64,000 nucleotides of DNA. Source: Fodinibius sp034521915. Lineage in GTDB: Bacteria; Bacteroidota; Rhodothermia; Balneolales; Balneolaceae. Where the stretch lies: NCBI RefSeq assembly GCF_034521915.1, contig NZ_JAXHLU010000013.1:124001-188000 (forward strand), given 5' to 3'. A program made the position numbers and the translations under genes. Below the pieces are notes generated by a model. It did not search any database, was not told the origin of the DNA, and saw only the letters and a program-made list of their open reading frames with translations. How positions within the stretch are numbered: the first letter of the stretch is position 1; every line of letters begins with the position of its first letter. Shown in pieces: positions 1-7,841 of this stretch.

Positions 1-276
1 GTTTATTTCCTGAATGCCCTCTTCGCTTAAGCAATAGCACGTCCGCACACCGTCTATTTCGCCGGTTATAATACCGACTTTTTTTAACGCCTTTAGGTGT
101 TGCGAGACGGTTGATTGAGCCAGCGGAAGCTCGTCTGTAATGTCACCACAAAAACAGGTTTCCCGATCTGCCAACAGTTCTATGATGGCTATACGTGCCG
201 GATGTCCGAGCGCCTTCATCAACTCAGCAGATCGCTTTTGCGAGGGGTCAAATAGTTTTGCTTTAGTAATCGCCAT
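1..276 (-). CDS. arsR: ArsR-family arsenic-responsive repressor (3' end outside window)
   Basis: A winged-helix ArsR/SmtB repressor; members bind the operator without metalloid and release it when As(III)/Sb(III) binds cysteines. The 92 visible residues begin MAITKAKLFDPSQKR and carry the recognition-helix pattern LPLAQSTVSQHLKALKK. Two cysteine pairs are visible, ETCFCGDI (the position of the ELCVC-type site in classical ArsR) and RTCYCL. The start at 276 matches the start of the paralogue at 25316. The C-terminus runs off the left edge. A 16-bp inverted repeat lies 14 bp upstream, so autoregulation is likely. It is the last visible gene of the acr3/arsA/arsD strand. Confidence 0.9.
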   Translation of the reverse strand, partial: MAITKAKLFDPSQKRSAELMKALGHPARIAIIELLADRETCFCGDITDELPLAQSTVSQHLKALKKVGIITGEIDGVRTCYCLSEEGIQEIN

Positions 277-289
277 AATATCTATGATT

Positions 290-305
290 ATCGTATATTT
301 ACGAT
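290..305. promoter_or_regulatory. Predicted ArsR operator, copy 1
   Basis: ATCGTA-TATT-TACGAT is a 6+6 inverted repeat with a 4-bp centre, immediately upstream of arsR. The same half-sites recur at 5753, 6815, 7501, 7532 and 25331, always just upstream of ars-associated genes. Its role as an ArsR site is inferred from position and recurrence. Confidence 0.75.
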
Positions 306-418
306 TAAATATACTGCATTTTTATTCTCATTTCCAACATTAATTGATTGTCTGTACGGTTGAAAGTGTCATTCTTCGTTCGCTTTGTCAGAAAATTGTT
401 TTCAACGCAGGAAATTTG

Positions 419-1507
419 TTATCCCAATACCTTCTCTTTTTCTTTCTCTTCTTTTCTTTCAACGCTCGTTTGGTAGTGTGGTCTTCTGCTATTGGCAAAC
501 TTAACCAGCGACAGCATAATGGGTACTTCAATAAGAACACCGACCACGGTTACCAGGGCCGCTCCGGATTGTATCCCGAACAACATGATGGCCACAGCTA
601 CCGCCAGCTCGAAAAAGTTACTAGCCCCAATCATAGCACCGGGTGCGCAGGTTTGGTAATTCAGGTTTAGCCACTTGCCGCCGAACCAGGCCAGGAAGAA
701 AATAAAGTACGTTTGAATAATCAGAGGAACGGCAATAAGCAGTATCACCAGCGGATCCTGTAAAATGCGATCTCCCTGGTAGGCAAACAATAGAATAAGC
801 GTCAGCAGCAGGGCAGTAATCGAAACCGGTTTGAATTTTGGCAAAAACCGAGTGCTATACCACTCCATTCCCTTCTTGTTGACTAATATCTTGTGTGTCA
901 AATAACCGGCAACCAGCGGAATCACAACAAAAGCGACAATGGAGGTAATCAGGGTATTATAGGGAATGCTGATATCTGTTATTCCAAGCAAAAAGGCTAC
1001 AATCGGGATAAATAAAATTAATATCAGCAGGTCATTAACCGAGACCTGTACCAGCGTGTAGGTAGGATCGCCATCAGATAGATACGACCACACGAACACC
1101 ATGGCCGTACAGGGAGCGGCTCCCAACAAGATGGCACCTGCAATATATTCCTGAGCCATGGCCGGATCGATCCACGCGCTGTAAATATGGGAGAAGAAAA
1201 TCCAGGCAAAAAAGGCCATCGTAAACGGTTTGATAGCCCAGTTCACAATGACCGTCCAGACGACCCCTTTCGGCGCTTTTCCCACATCGGCCAGCGAATC
1301 GAAATCGATCTGGAGCATCATCGGATAGATCATGGCCCAAATTAAGAGAGTAATGGGGATATTAACCTTATACAAATTAAAATCGCTGAGTACCTCAATG
1401 GAATCGCCAACAAGCGAACCCAGGCCAATGCCGGCCCCAATACACAGAAGTACCCAAACGGTTAAGTATTTTTCAAAAAAGTCAATGGATTTATTAGAAT
1501 CAGACAC
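419..1507 (-). CDS. acr3: Arsenite efflux transporter, Acr3 family
   Basis: Inner-membrane As(III) carrier of the BART superfamily, 362 residues with about ten hydrophobic segments. The family cysteine sits in GAAPCTAMVFVWS (Cys133), corresponding to the single cysteine essential in characterised Acr3 proteins. An Asn-rich motif, QVSVNDLLIL, follows in the next helix, and the C-terminus is a short charged tail. The gene lies downstream of arsA and arsD on the same strand. ArsA usually pairs with ArsB, but ArsA-Acr3 pairings are known, so ATP-energised export is plausible. The length is normal and the frame intact. Confidence 0.93.
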   Translation of the reverse strand: MSDSNKSIDFFEKYLTVWVLLCIGAGIGLGSLVGDSIEVLSDFNLYKVNIPITLLIWAMIYPMMLQIDFDSLADVGKAPKGVVWTVIVNWAIKPFTMAFFAWIFFSHIYSAWIDPAMAQEYIAGAILLGAAPCTAMVFVWSYLSDGDPTYTLVQVSVNDLLILILFIPIVAFLLGITDISIPYNTLITSIVAFVVIPLVAGYLTHKILVNKKGMEWYSTRFLPKFKPVSITALLLTLILLFAYQGDRILQDPLVILLIAVPLIIQTYFIFFLAWFGGKWLNLNYQTCAPGAMIGASNFFELAVAVAIMLFGIQSGAALVTVVGVLIEVPIMLSLVKFANSRRPHYQTSVERKEEKEKEKVLG

Positions 1508-1554
1508 AGTTTAGCTCTTCGTATTTTGATTAATTTTACAATTTGTAATAACAA

Positions 1555-2394
1555 TTATTGATCGGCGGGAATAAGCAAAAGGGGCTTGGTAGTACGACGG
1601 GCGACCCGGTGGCTGTTACTGCCAATAAACAGATCCTCCACATAACCTTTTCCCTGGGAACCCATGACAATCATGGACGCATCTTTTTGGTCGGCATACT
1701 CGGTAATTTTCTTCCAGGGTCTGTGGGAGGATACGACAGCAGTAGCTTCTACAGTTTCAATCCCTTTTTCTGTAAGCCAGTCTTTTCGCTTATTTAATTC
1801 CTTCTCTTTGGCCGCATCGGACGCATTTTGGACATGCAACAGCGTTACGTTTGATGCTTTAAGCTGTCCATTTCCAAACACCAGTAGCGCTCGATCTGCA
1901 TTTTCCGAAAAATCAGTGGGAGCCAAAATATGGGAGGTCAAATTTTTGCAGATAGAAATATTGGTGTCGTCTTCGCTGTCCGATACTCTGAGCAGTAATA
2001 CTGGACGAGCAGACCGCTGAATAATCTCAGAGGCCACACTGCCTAACAATAGTTCTGACAACCTGTTATGCCCGCGGTGACCGACAATAAGCAGGTCGGC
2101 CGACAGTTCTTCGGCTACTTGTAAAATAGTAACCGGTGCATATATACTTGACTGGATCTCTAACTTCCAGTCCGCATCAAATCCCTGCTTATTTAGTTTT
2201 TGCGCGTACCCTTCTAACTTTTTCTCAAAAGAAGAAGTATCAAACTTCTCGGGACCGCCGGGATAGGGATTCGAGACAGCGGTAAGAAGGGTTACCTTGC
2301 TGATGCCCAGTTTCTTCAGGTCTCCCATGCAGTGGACCAGATCATCACTTGATTTTGAGAGATCGACGGCTAACAGTGCGTGTTCAAATTTCAT
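1555..2394 (-). CDS. Universal stress protein, tandem UspA domains
   Basis: Cytoplasmic 279-residue protein with two UspA folds. Domain 1 covers about residues 1-140 and ends in the nucleotide-binding pattern VGHRGHNRLSELLLGSVASEI. Domain 2 covers about 150-279 with VMGSQGKGYVEDLFIGSNSHRV. Both G-x2-G-x9-G(S/N) loops are present, so ATP binding is likely. Usp genes are frequent passengers in metal and arsenic resistance operons. The place between acr3 and arsA suggests co-transcription and a stress-accessory role, but no specific function can be assigned. The frame is intact. Confidence 0.88.
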   Translation of the reverse strand: MKFEHALLAVDLSKSSDDLVHCMGDLKKLGISKVTLLTAVSNPYPGGPEKFDTSSFEKKLEGYAQKLNKQGFDADWKLEIQSSIYAPVTILQVAEELSADLLIVGHRGHNRLSELLLGSVASEIIQRSARPVLLLRVSDSEDDTNISICKNLTSHILAPTDFSENADRALLVFGNGQLKASNVTLLHVQNASDAAKEKELNKRKDWLTEKGIETVEATAVVSSHRPWKKITEYADQKDASMIVMGSQGKGYVEDLFIGSNSHRVARRTTKPLLLIPADQ

Positions 2395-2441
2395 GGCTTT
2401 TTACCTGTTGTTTAAAATATAATTTTGTGACTTGGGATCTC

Positions 2442-4223
2442 CTATTTCGCGACCATATCGGCACGGTCTTTAACTAATGCCTCCAGAATATCGTCATTGG
2501 CAATCCAGGGAATAGCGTAAAGCCGGTTGGCGTGCTCTTCTTCGATCTCTTTAAGCAGCGGTACCTCTTCGGCCGCGCGCTGCTTGAGCAGCGGATCAGA
2601 AACGGGCGTGGCCGACATGCTCTGGTTGGCAATCCACGCGTAGGGCTCAATGCCGGAGCGGTGCAGATCGTCCTGCAGTTTGGCAGCTTCAGTAATCGGG
2701 GTTGTTTCCGGAATGGCTACAATCAGCAGCTTCGAATAATCCGGATCCTGCAGGTACATATAGGGCGTTTTGATCTTGTCCTTGTCCATACTGGTATTGC
2801 GCAACACCTCTTTGTGGTAGCTGCCGGTCGTATCTATCAGCAGCAGGGTATGACCCGTCGGCGCCGTATCGACGACCACGTACTGGCGTTTTGCTTTATG
2901 GATGACTTTGGAAAACGCCTGGAATACGGCTACCTCTTCGGTGCAGGGCGATTCGAGATCTTCGCGAAGCAGCCGGCGCTCCTCTTCGGTTTTATCTTTG
3001 CCTTTCTGCCGGAGCACTTTCTCGATATATTCCTGCTTTTGCTCATCGGGATCAATGCGATCTACGGTGAGCTCTTCCGGCAGTTCCATATCGCCAATAT
3101 GACCTTGCAGGTGCGCGGCCGGATCGGTGGTGGTCAGGTGAACCGGGTATCCGCGCTGGGCTAATTTCATGGCTACTGCAGCGGCAATAAGCGTTTTTCC
3201 GACGCCGCCTTTGCCCATCGTCATAATGAGGCCGTGATCCTTATCGGCGATAATATCATCTACCAGTCCGTTTAAGTCAGGAAGTTCACTTTCATGCTCT
3301 TCGGTCAATATCGATTCGCTCTTATCTTTAATCTCATCGTTATCAAGCGGTTCAAAGACCTTGCGAAGCTTATCGATTCCCAACAGGTTATAGGGACGGA
3401 GCGGGAACACCAATTGCTCCATCTCTTTTAAACGCTCAGGCATCTGCTCGAGGTTTTCATCCGCCTGCTCCTTCATCTTACGCGCAAACGGATCGGAAGA
3501 GTCAATGGGTTCGAAATAGCCGTTAATCAGTAGCAGCTGATTCGAAAGGCCCAGCTCGTCGAGCTCTTTGCTTGATCGGTTGGCTTCGCGCAGCGCAGAG
3601 GCATCGGGACGGCTCACCAAATAAATGGTGGTCGTTCCTTTATCCTGCAGCCGCTCAACCACTTTTTGATAGCGCTGCTGACTCGTTTTAAGCGCTGAAG
3701 ACGGACCAATACAGCTGGCGCCATCGGGATTTTTCTCAATAAAATCACTCCACGCCTCCGGCAGTTCAAGCAGTCGCAGCGTATGTCCCGTCGGAGCCGT
3801 ATCAAAAATGATCACATCGTAGGGCTGGTCATCTTCATCGCCAGCCACATATCGCGCAAATTCATCAAAGGCCGCAATCTCCGTAGTACAGGCCCCGGAC
3901 AGCTCTTCACGGATCTTATTTATTTCATCCTCCGGCAATACATCTTCGAGCGGAGACAACACGCGATTGCGGTATTCCTCAGCCGACTCTTCGGGATCGA
4001 TATTCACGGCATGCAAATTAGGAACATCATTCACCGGCGTAATTTTATCGGAAATATCGGTTTCCAATACCTCTTTTAAATTGGAGGCCGGATCGGTACT
4101 GATGAGCAGCACATCTTTGCCCTCATCGGCCAATTTTACGGCCGTAGCACTGGCCAGCGAAGTTTTGCCAACGCCACCTTTTCCGGTGAAAAAGATATAG
4201 GGAGTAATTTCTAGATTTTTCAT
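2442..4223 (-). CDS. arsA: Arsenite-stimulated ATPase ArsA (two-domain)
   Basis: Soluble ATPase that energises arsenite export through the membrane carrier. The 593 residues contain two homologous halves, each with a deviant Walker A: TGKGGVGKTS at 13-22 and MGKGGVGKTL at 336-345. Each half also has the DTAPTGHT signature, at about 141 and again in the second half. The three metalloid-ligating cysteines known from E. coli ArsA have counterparts: Cys112 (SGACTTEI), Cys171 (GASCIGP) and Cys427 (ESPCTEE). It therefore looks fully functional. ArsD, its metallochaperone, is encoded upstream and Acr3 downstream on the same strand. Confidence 0.95.
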   Translation of the reverse strand: MKNLEITPYIFFTGKGGVGKTSLASATAVKLADEGKDVLLISTDPASNLKEVLETDISDKITPVNDVPNLHAVNIDPEESAEEYRNRVLSPLEDVLPEDEINKIREELSGACTTEIAAFDEFARYVAGDEDDQPYDVIIFDTAPTGHTLRLLELPEAWSDFIEKNPDGASCIGPSSALKTSQQRYQKVVERLQDKGTTTIYLVSRPDASALREANRSSKELDELGLSNQLLLINGYFEPIDSSDPFARKMKEQADENLEQMPERLKEMEQLVFPLRPYNLLGIDKLRKVFEPLDNDEIKDKSESILTEEHESELPDLNGLVDDIIADKDHGLIMTMGKGGVGKTLIAAAVAMKLAQRGYPVHLTTTDPAAHLQGHIGDMELPEELTVDRIDPDEQKQEYIEKVLRQKGKDKTEEERRLLREDLESPCTEEVAVFQAFSKVIHKAKRQYVVVDTAPTGHTLLLIDTTGSYHKEVLRNTSMDKDKIKTPYMYLQDPDYSKLLIVAIPETTPITEAAKLQDDLHRSGIEPYAWIANQSMSATPVSDPLLKQRAAEEVPLLKEIEEEHANRLYAIPWIANDDILEALVKDRADMVAK

Positions 4224-4370
4224 AATGCTAAGTTATATTTATTCAATTTTTTCCTTCGTATTTTGAGAGATGACATAACATATAATGCAATTGTCATCCC
4301 CTTTATAAAGCTGCCTAAAAAGTCACGTTAAACAATCAGAATCCTTAAAATACGGCCTATTATTCTAATC

Positions 4371-4543
4371 GATCAATCCTCCTGCCCTTGTGGGATGGAG
4401 CTCAATTCCACAGGGCCTGTCCTCCTTCTCCCACCGACGTATCGGGGCAGGCAAGGAAGAACTCTTGAATTACGATCTAGGTCAAGATGCCAAAAGGTAC
4501 TTTTAAAGTCCCTCTTGGCGAAGAGGGATTTAGGGAGATTGAT
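4371..4543. repeat. Dispersed intergenic repeat, copy A
   Basis: The left end reads ATCAATCCTCCTG and the right end reads AAGTCCCTCTTGG, a few bases, AAGAGGGATTTAGGGAGATT, GAT. The same left and right blocks, with a different middle, occur at 23931-24067. The ends are roughly inverted (TCAATC.. / ..GATTGA), and CCCTCTTGGCGAAGAGGG can form a hairpin. It sits in the arsA-arsD gap of about 390 bp and probably encodes nothing; short open frames across it are low-complexity translations of the repeat. Confidence 0.7.
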
Positions 4544-4616
4544 ATTACCTTTATTATTACGACAACAATTTCTTGGTCCAGACTTTTGGGACAGCCTCAC
4601 AATTCAAATTTCTTTT

Positions 4617-5252
4617 CTAACAGCAACCACTACCCGGTGCGCAACCGTTAGCTGCTGATGATTTACCAGCTCCCAATAATTTATTGGATAGTTCTACTAT
4701 ATTACCTGCGGGTACTTGTTTTACATTTTGAGCAACCTGCAGCGTCTGGGCGATAGTCTGTTCAGACACACCTAAATCTTTAGCTTTTTTATAATGTGCT
4801 TTTAAACAAGTCTCACAATTTGAAGCCAATGCTGCAGACAACGCTACCAGCTCTTGTACCTGTTCATTCCAAATATTCTCATTTTCTACCATTGTACGTT
4901 CTTCTGTTTTCTGATTCGAAGTTTCGCCATTTATATTTAATAGCTCCTTCAACTGATTACGGTCTGGATAATCCCCTTCCAAAATAACGGATCCATTTAC
5001 CGCTATTATGGGCAGGATATCAGAACCTTCATTTTGCAGGCGCGTGATGACTTCCGGATTGGATTTAAACGCCTCGGGCTCCTGTCCCAGGTTATATCGC
5101 TGAACGTTAATGCCCTGCGACTTTAACCATTTTACATCATTGGCGAAGTCTACCAGTTCATCGTCCACATCCGGTCCGCAAACGCCCGTGCTACAACACA
5201 TGGCGGGATCAAAAACTTCAAGGGTCATCGTTTTCTGTTGTGTATCTTCCAT
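4617..5252 (-). CDS. arsD: ArsD arsenite metallochaperone fused to an AhpD/CMD-like domain
   Basis: ArsD accepts As(III) from cytosolic thiols and passes it to ArsA. Residues 1-110 are ArsD: Cys19, Cys20 and Cys25 in AMCCSTGVCGPD match the three cysteines required in E. coli ArsD (12, 13, 18). A linker leads to residues about 122-195, a carboxymuconolactone decarboxylase/AhpD-like fold with the redox motif CETCLKAH (Cys146, Cys149, His153). The tail CAPGSGCC adds a vicinal cysteine pair. Normal ArsD has about 120 residues, so this is a fusion of 211. An in-frame Met121 could also start the second domain separately. It lies directly upstream of arsA. Confidence 0.9.
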   Translation of the reverse strand: MEDTQQKTMTLEVFDPAMCCSTGVCGPDVDDELVDFANDVKWLKSQGINVQRYNLGQEPEAFKSNPEVITRLQNEGSDILPIIAVNGSVILEGDYPDRNQLKELLNINGETSNQKTEERTMVENENIWNEQVQELVALSAALASNCETCLKAHYKKAKDLGVSEQTIAQTLQVAQNVKQVPAGNIVELSNKLLGAGKSSAANGCAPGSGCC

Positions 5253-5281
5253 AATAAGGTTCTCTGTTTTATACGTATTGA

Positions 5282-5728
5282 TTAATATTCTTTGCCATAT
5301 TTCCTGGACAATGCTACTTGACCCGCATGGTAAGCCGTGTGCGTCATGATGCGAGCCAGGGCTTCGGCTTTGGTAACCGTGCCAAATTCAGCCGTCGTAA
5401 CTTCCTCGTCCCAGTCATCTACCTGCTCAATAGCTGCTTTCAGTTCATTTCCGGCTCGTTCAATTAATTCCATGAGTGATGCTAAATCCGTAAACTGCCC
5501 GCGATCTTTGGCCAGGCTTCCAATCGTTTGAGCTTTCACATCCAGCTCGCGACCAAACACATTTTTGCTGAACAACAGCTCTACTTCTGCCATATGACGC
5601 AACAGCCAACCCACACTATTCGATTCACTATCGATGCGTTTTAACAAGTCGGCATCCTGAATGTCATCAAGCTGATTGGTCAGCCTTTTGCGTCCCATTT
5701 TCCACATTGACAACTGCATTTCTTTCAT
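5282..5728 (-). CDS. DinB/YfiT-like metal-dependent protein
   Basis: A 148-residue, all-helical protein with the spaced histidines of the DinB/YfiT superfamily: WLLRHMAEVE near residue 45, and ARIMTHTAYHAGQV near 130-140. These form a divalent-metal site in a four-helix bundle. The superfamily includes thiol S-transferases that use bacillithiol or mycothiol and many members of unknown reaction. It is the first gene of the minus-strand ars run, 24 bp downstream of an ars-type inverted repeat. That makes arsenic-linked thiol chemistry a reasonable but unproven guess. Confidence 0.8.
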   Translation of the reverse strand: MKEMQLSMWKMGRKRLTNQLDDIQDADLLKRIDSESNSVGWLLRHMAEVELLFSKNVFGRELDVKAQTIGSLAKDRGQFTDLASLMELIERAGNELKAAIEQVDDWDEEVTTAEFGTVTKAEALARIMTHTAYHAGQVALSRKYGKEY

Positions 5729-5752
5729 TGAAATAAACTTTATTTATTTTTC

Positions 5753-5768
5753 ATCGTAAATATACGAT
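5753..5768. promoter_or_regulatory. Predicted ArsR operator, copy 2
   Basis: ATCGTA-AATA-TACGAT, placed 24 bp upstream of the DinB-like gene and thus in front of the DinB-arsD-arsA-usp-acr3-arsR strand. It has the same half-sites as the site in front of arsR. Confidence 0.75.
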
Positions 5769-5820
5769 TAATAAAAGTGCCTCCCAAACTATTTGTCAAA
5801 TTTTTGCTTTCATGGATATC

Positions 5821-6585
5821 TTAGCCGCCGTTTCTCAACATATCTGCAAACGCATCGGGGAGTGGACTTTCTTCAACAGCGTTCGCTGCTTTTTCCACAT
5901 GGTATTCAACTCGAATGAATTCCACATTCAGATCATTTGCATCTGAAAGGTTTAGGTCTCCATCCCATTCCAGCATGGCATAACAGGCCCGCGGATCACC
6001 GTCTTTTGGCTTGCCAACAGAACCGATGTTAATGGCGTGACGGTATTTCCCATCACTGTCTTCCAGGATTTTGTGATACGGTTTGTGGGTATGGCCAAAC
6101 GCCATGATATGCGCCTCTGCTCTTTCCATCATTCGGATCATGCTTTTATCGGGTCGGTCTTCAAAAAGATATTCATTAATTTTTCTAGGGCTTCCGTGCA
6201 CAAGCAGCAGATGGTACGGATCCGTATTTACGCCGAACTCTATGCGCAAATGTGCTGGTAACGAACGAAGATAAGCGCGGTTTTCATCAGTAATGACCTT
6301 GTTTGTAAAGGCAATAGACTCAGCCCCGCGCGCTTTATCTTCTTCCGTTTGATACGCACAACCACAATCATCGCTGTTTAGTCCAACACCCTGGTCGTAA
6401 TTACCGGCAATCACCGGAATTCCTTTTTCTCTTATCGTTTCAATCACTTCATTTGGATAGGGCGCATATCCAACAAGATCCCCAAGGCAATATACCGCAT
6501 CAGGGGAACGACTGTAGATATCATCCAGCACAGGATTCAGGGCGTCAATATTTGCATGGATATCGCTAAATAGGGCTATTTTCAT
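5821..6585 (-). CDS. Calcineurin-like metallophosphoesterase (YfcE/MJ0936-type)
   Basis: A 254-residue binuclear-metal phosphoesterase. All family motifs are visible in order: FSDIHAN (residues 6-12), GDLVGYAP, GNYDQ, VHGSP and GHTHKP. These supply the Asp, His and Asn ligands. The closest class is the small cytosolic MJ0936/YfcE-like phosphodiesterases; the natural substrate cannot be told from sequence. It follows the degenerate arsR remnant and its operator on the same strand, so it may be read from that arsenic-responsive promoter. No signal peptide is seen. The frame is intact. Confidence 0.85.
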   Translation of the reverse strand: MKIALFSDIHANIDALNPVLDDIYSRSPDAVYCLGDLVGYAPYPNEVIETIREKGIPVIAGNYDQGVGLNSDDCGCAYQTEEDKARGAESIAFTNKVITDENRAYLRSLPAHLRIEFGVNTDPYHLLLVHGSPRKINEYLFEDRPDKSMIRMMERAEAHIMAFGHTHKPYHKILEDSDGKYRHAINIGSVGKPKDGDPRACYAMLEWDGDLNLSDANDLNVEFIRVEYHVEKAANAVEESPLPDAFADMLRNGG

Positions 6586-6633
6586 GATTGGTTTTACTTT
6601 ATATAAGAGTTCAAATACATTTTATTTAATTTT

Positions 6634-6800
6634 TCAATACTGCCTAAGCTCATATATGCGGGTGATATCTTCGCAAATACAGGTTTCACACACTACAAGC
6701 AGCCCGACAATGGCCATTCGGGCCGGGTACCCTAACGCCTTCATCAATTCGGCCGTCCGTTTCTGAGTAGAAGTATAGAGTTCGCTTTCGTTATTAGCAT
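6634..6800 (-). pseudogene. arsR remnant (frameshifted, truncated)
   Basis: Starting MLITKAN, then shifting one frame to read TSTQKRTAELMKALGYPAR, then MAIVGLLVVCETCICEDIT. This clearly matches the first half of the arsR paralogues (MAITKAK..SQKRAAELMKALGHPAR). The similarity ends after the CETCIC metal site, and the DNA-recognition helix is absent. A stop follows at 6634. The product cannot be a working repressor. Its upstream operator is intact. Confidence 0.85.
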
Positions 6801-6814
6801 AGAATTAATTATTA

Positions 6815-6830
6815 ATCGTAATTATACGAT
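6815..6830. promoter_or_regulatory. Predicted ArsR operator, copy 3
   Basis: ATCGTA-ATTA-TACGAT lies 14 bp upstream of the arsR remnant, the same distance as the site in front of intact arsR. It could still regulate the phosphoesterase gene downstream. Confidence 0.72.
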
Positions 6831-7500
6831 TATAAGATAGGGTTACCAAATATTTTAAGAGAACTACTGGTTAAAATCTTTAGTCGCCATTACGCTGTGT
6901 ATATTCCTTCTTCCTTACTTATAGATTTTTATCAGAACTTATAATCTTTAGCAGAGGTATCTTTCTGATTCCTTTTATGCTGATTCTGGTATGAGAGAAG
7001 CTTAAATTTTACCGCTATTAATGTTCTATTTATGCTAACTTAACAAGCGGTATTAGTCATACAAAAGGTCTTTGCAAAACCCAATATGTCATCCTGCCGT
7101 ATCCCGCCTGGGAATTATACTCTCGTTGAAACTTCGGAGTACAGGTTTCAATCTGTATTTAGACATTGTACAGGACTTTTTAGATTCTAAAGAGATACTG
7201 AGATAAACTCAGCACATGGTTCAGAATGACACAAATTAGTAGTTTTGCAAAGGGCTGATACAACTTTTCTCACCAGTAAATTTTGGACAATCGTTATCTA
7301 TATTGCAATTCGGTGGTATTTAAGAGATTTAATCAAATAAAGAGTTGGAGTTAAATCTGTTACCAACTTCTTTATTTAATGCCTGACTACTATTGCTTTA
7401 TGTATTGCTGGCTTTCAAATACTCGCAACCCATCTTAGCTGATTCATAAATAATTTTTAAAGCCTATCTATCTATGACATAAAAAATTCCAATCAAATTA
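6831..7500. other. Intergenic stretch without a gene
   Basis: About 670 bp of AT-rich sequence between the arsR remnant and the operator pair. No coding frame with recognisable similarity was found. The only structure seen is the 183-bp nested inverted repeat at 7070-7252. Confidence 0.7.
7070..7252. repeat. MITE-like element with nested inverted ends
   Basis: CTTTGCAAAAC at 7070-7080 is an exact inverted match to GTTTTGCAAAG at 7242-7252. Inside it, TGTCATCCTG (7087-7096) pairs with CAGAATGACA (7222-7231), with one mismatch. The interior contains GAGATACTGAGATAAACTCAGCACA, partly echoed near 59035-59085. It is non-coding. Confidence 0.65.
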
Positions 7501-7547
7501 ATCGCAATAATACGATGAATAGAATATATTAATCGTTATATTACGAT
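7501..7547. promoter_or_regulatory. Pair of predicted ArsR operators, copies 4 and 5
   Basis: ATCGCA-ATAA-TACGAT at 7501-7516 and ATCGTT-ATAT-TACGAT at 7532-7547 have start points 31 bp apart, about three helical turns. Each has one mismatch in the left half-site. They lie 31 bp upstream of the thioredoxin-like gene and so probably control it and the permease. Confidence 0.72.
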
Positions 7548-7578
7548 CTATTGAAATTAGAACAAAACCAATAACACG

Positions 7579-7815
7579 ATGAAAAAAATAAAGATTTTAG
7601 GTCCAGGCTGTCCCAAGTGTAAAGCAACCCATCAAAATGTATTAAAGGCACTAGAAAGTTTACAGCTTGACGCTGATGTTCAAAAAGTTGAGGATATGGA
7701 GGAGATGTTAAAATATGATGTAATGACAACGCCAGTACTGCTGATTGACGAGACGATTCATATTAAAGGACGAGTAGCACAGGTAAGCGAAATTAAAGAG
7801 TTGTTGAAACAGTAA
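7579..7815 (+). CDS. Small thioredoxin/glutaredoxin-like redox protein
   Basis: A 78-residue single thioredoxin fold of the redox-active disulfide protein 2 (MTH895/TM0996) type. The active site GPGCPKCKAT gives a CxxC at residues 11 and 14. The cis-proline region is MTTPVLLID. Such proteins recur beside UPF0718/ArsP permeases, and the permease here starts 26 bp downstream, so the two are an operon. They probably act together in the reduction or hand-over of a thiol-bound substrate. The operator pair upstream predicts induction by arsenic. Confidence 0.88.
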   Translation: MKKIKILGPGCPKCKATHQNVLKALESLQLDADVQKVEDMEEMLKYDVMTTPVLLIDETIHIKGRVAQVSEIKELLKQ

Positions 7816-7841
7816 GCAATAGATCAAAAAATATTACAGAT

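Noticed and set aside
344..670. 108-residue open frame on the plus strand
   Set aside because: Lies opposite the end of acr3 and reads as a low-complexity shadow; no family similarity.
1518..4266. Shared TTCGTATTTTGA upstream of acr3 (1518) and arsA (4255) as a regulatory site
   Set aside because: Only 12 bp, not palindromic, only one half resembles the ars operator; could be chance in AT-rich DNA.
4395..4658. Open frames on both strands across 4373-4658
   Set aside because: They translate the dispersed repeat and the arsD 3' end; no protein-like composition or start signals.
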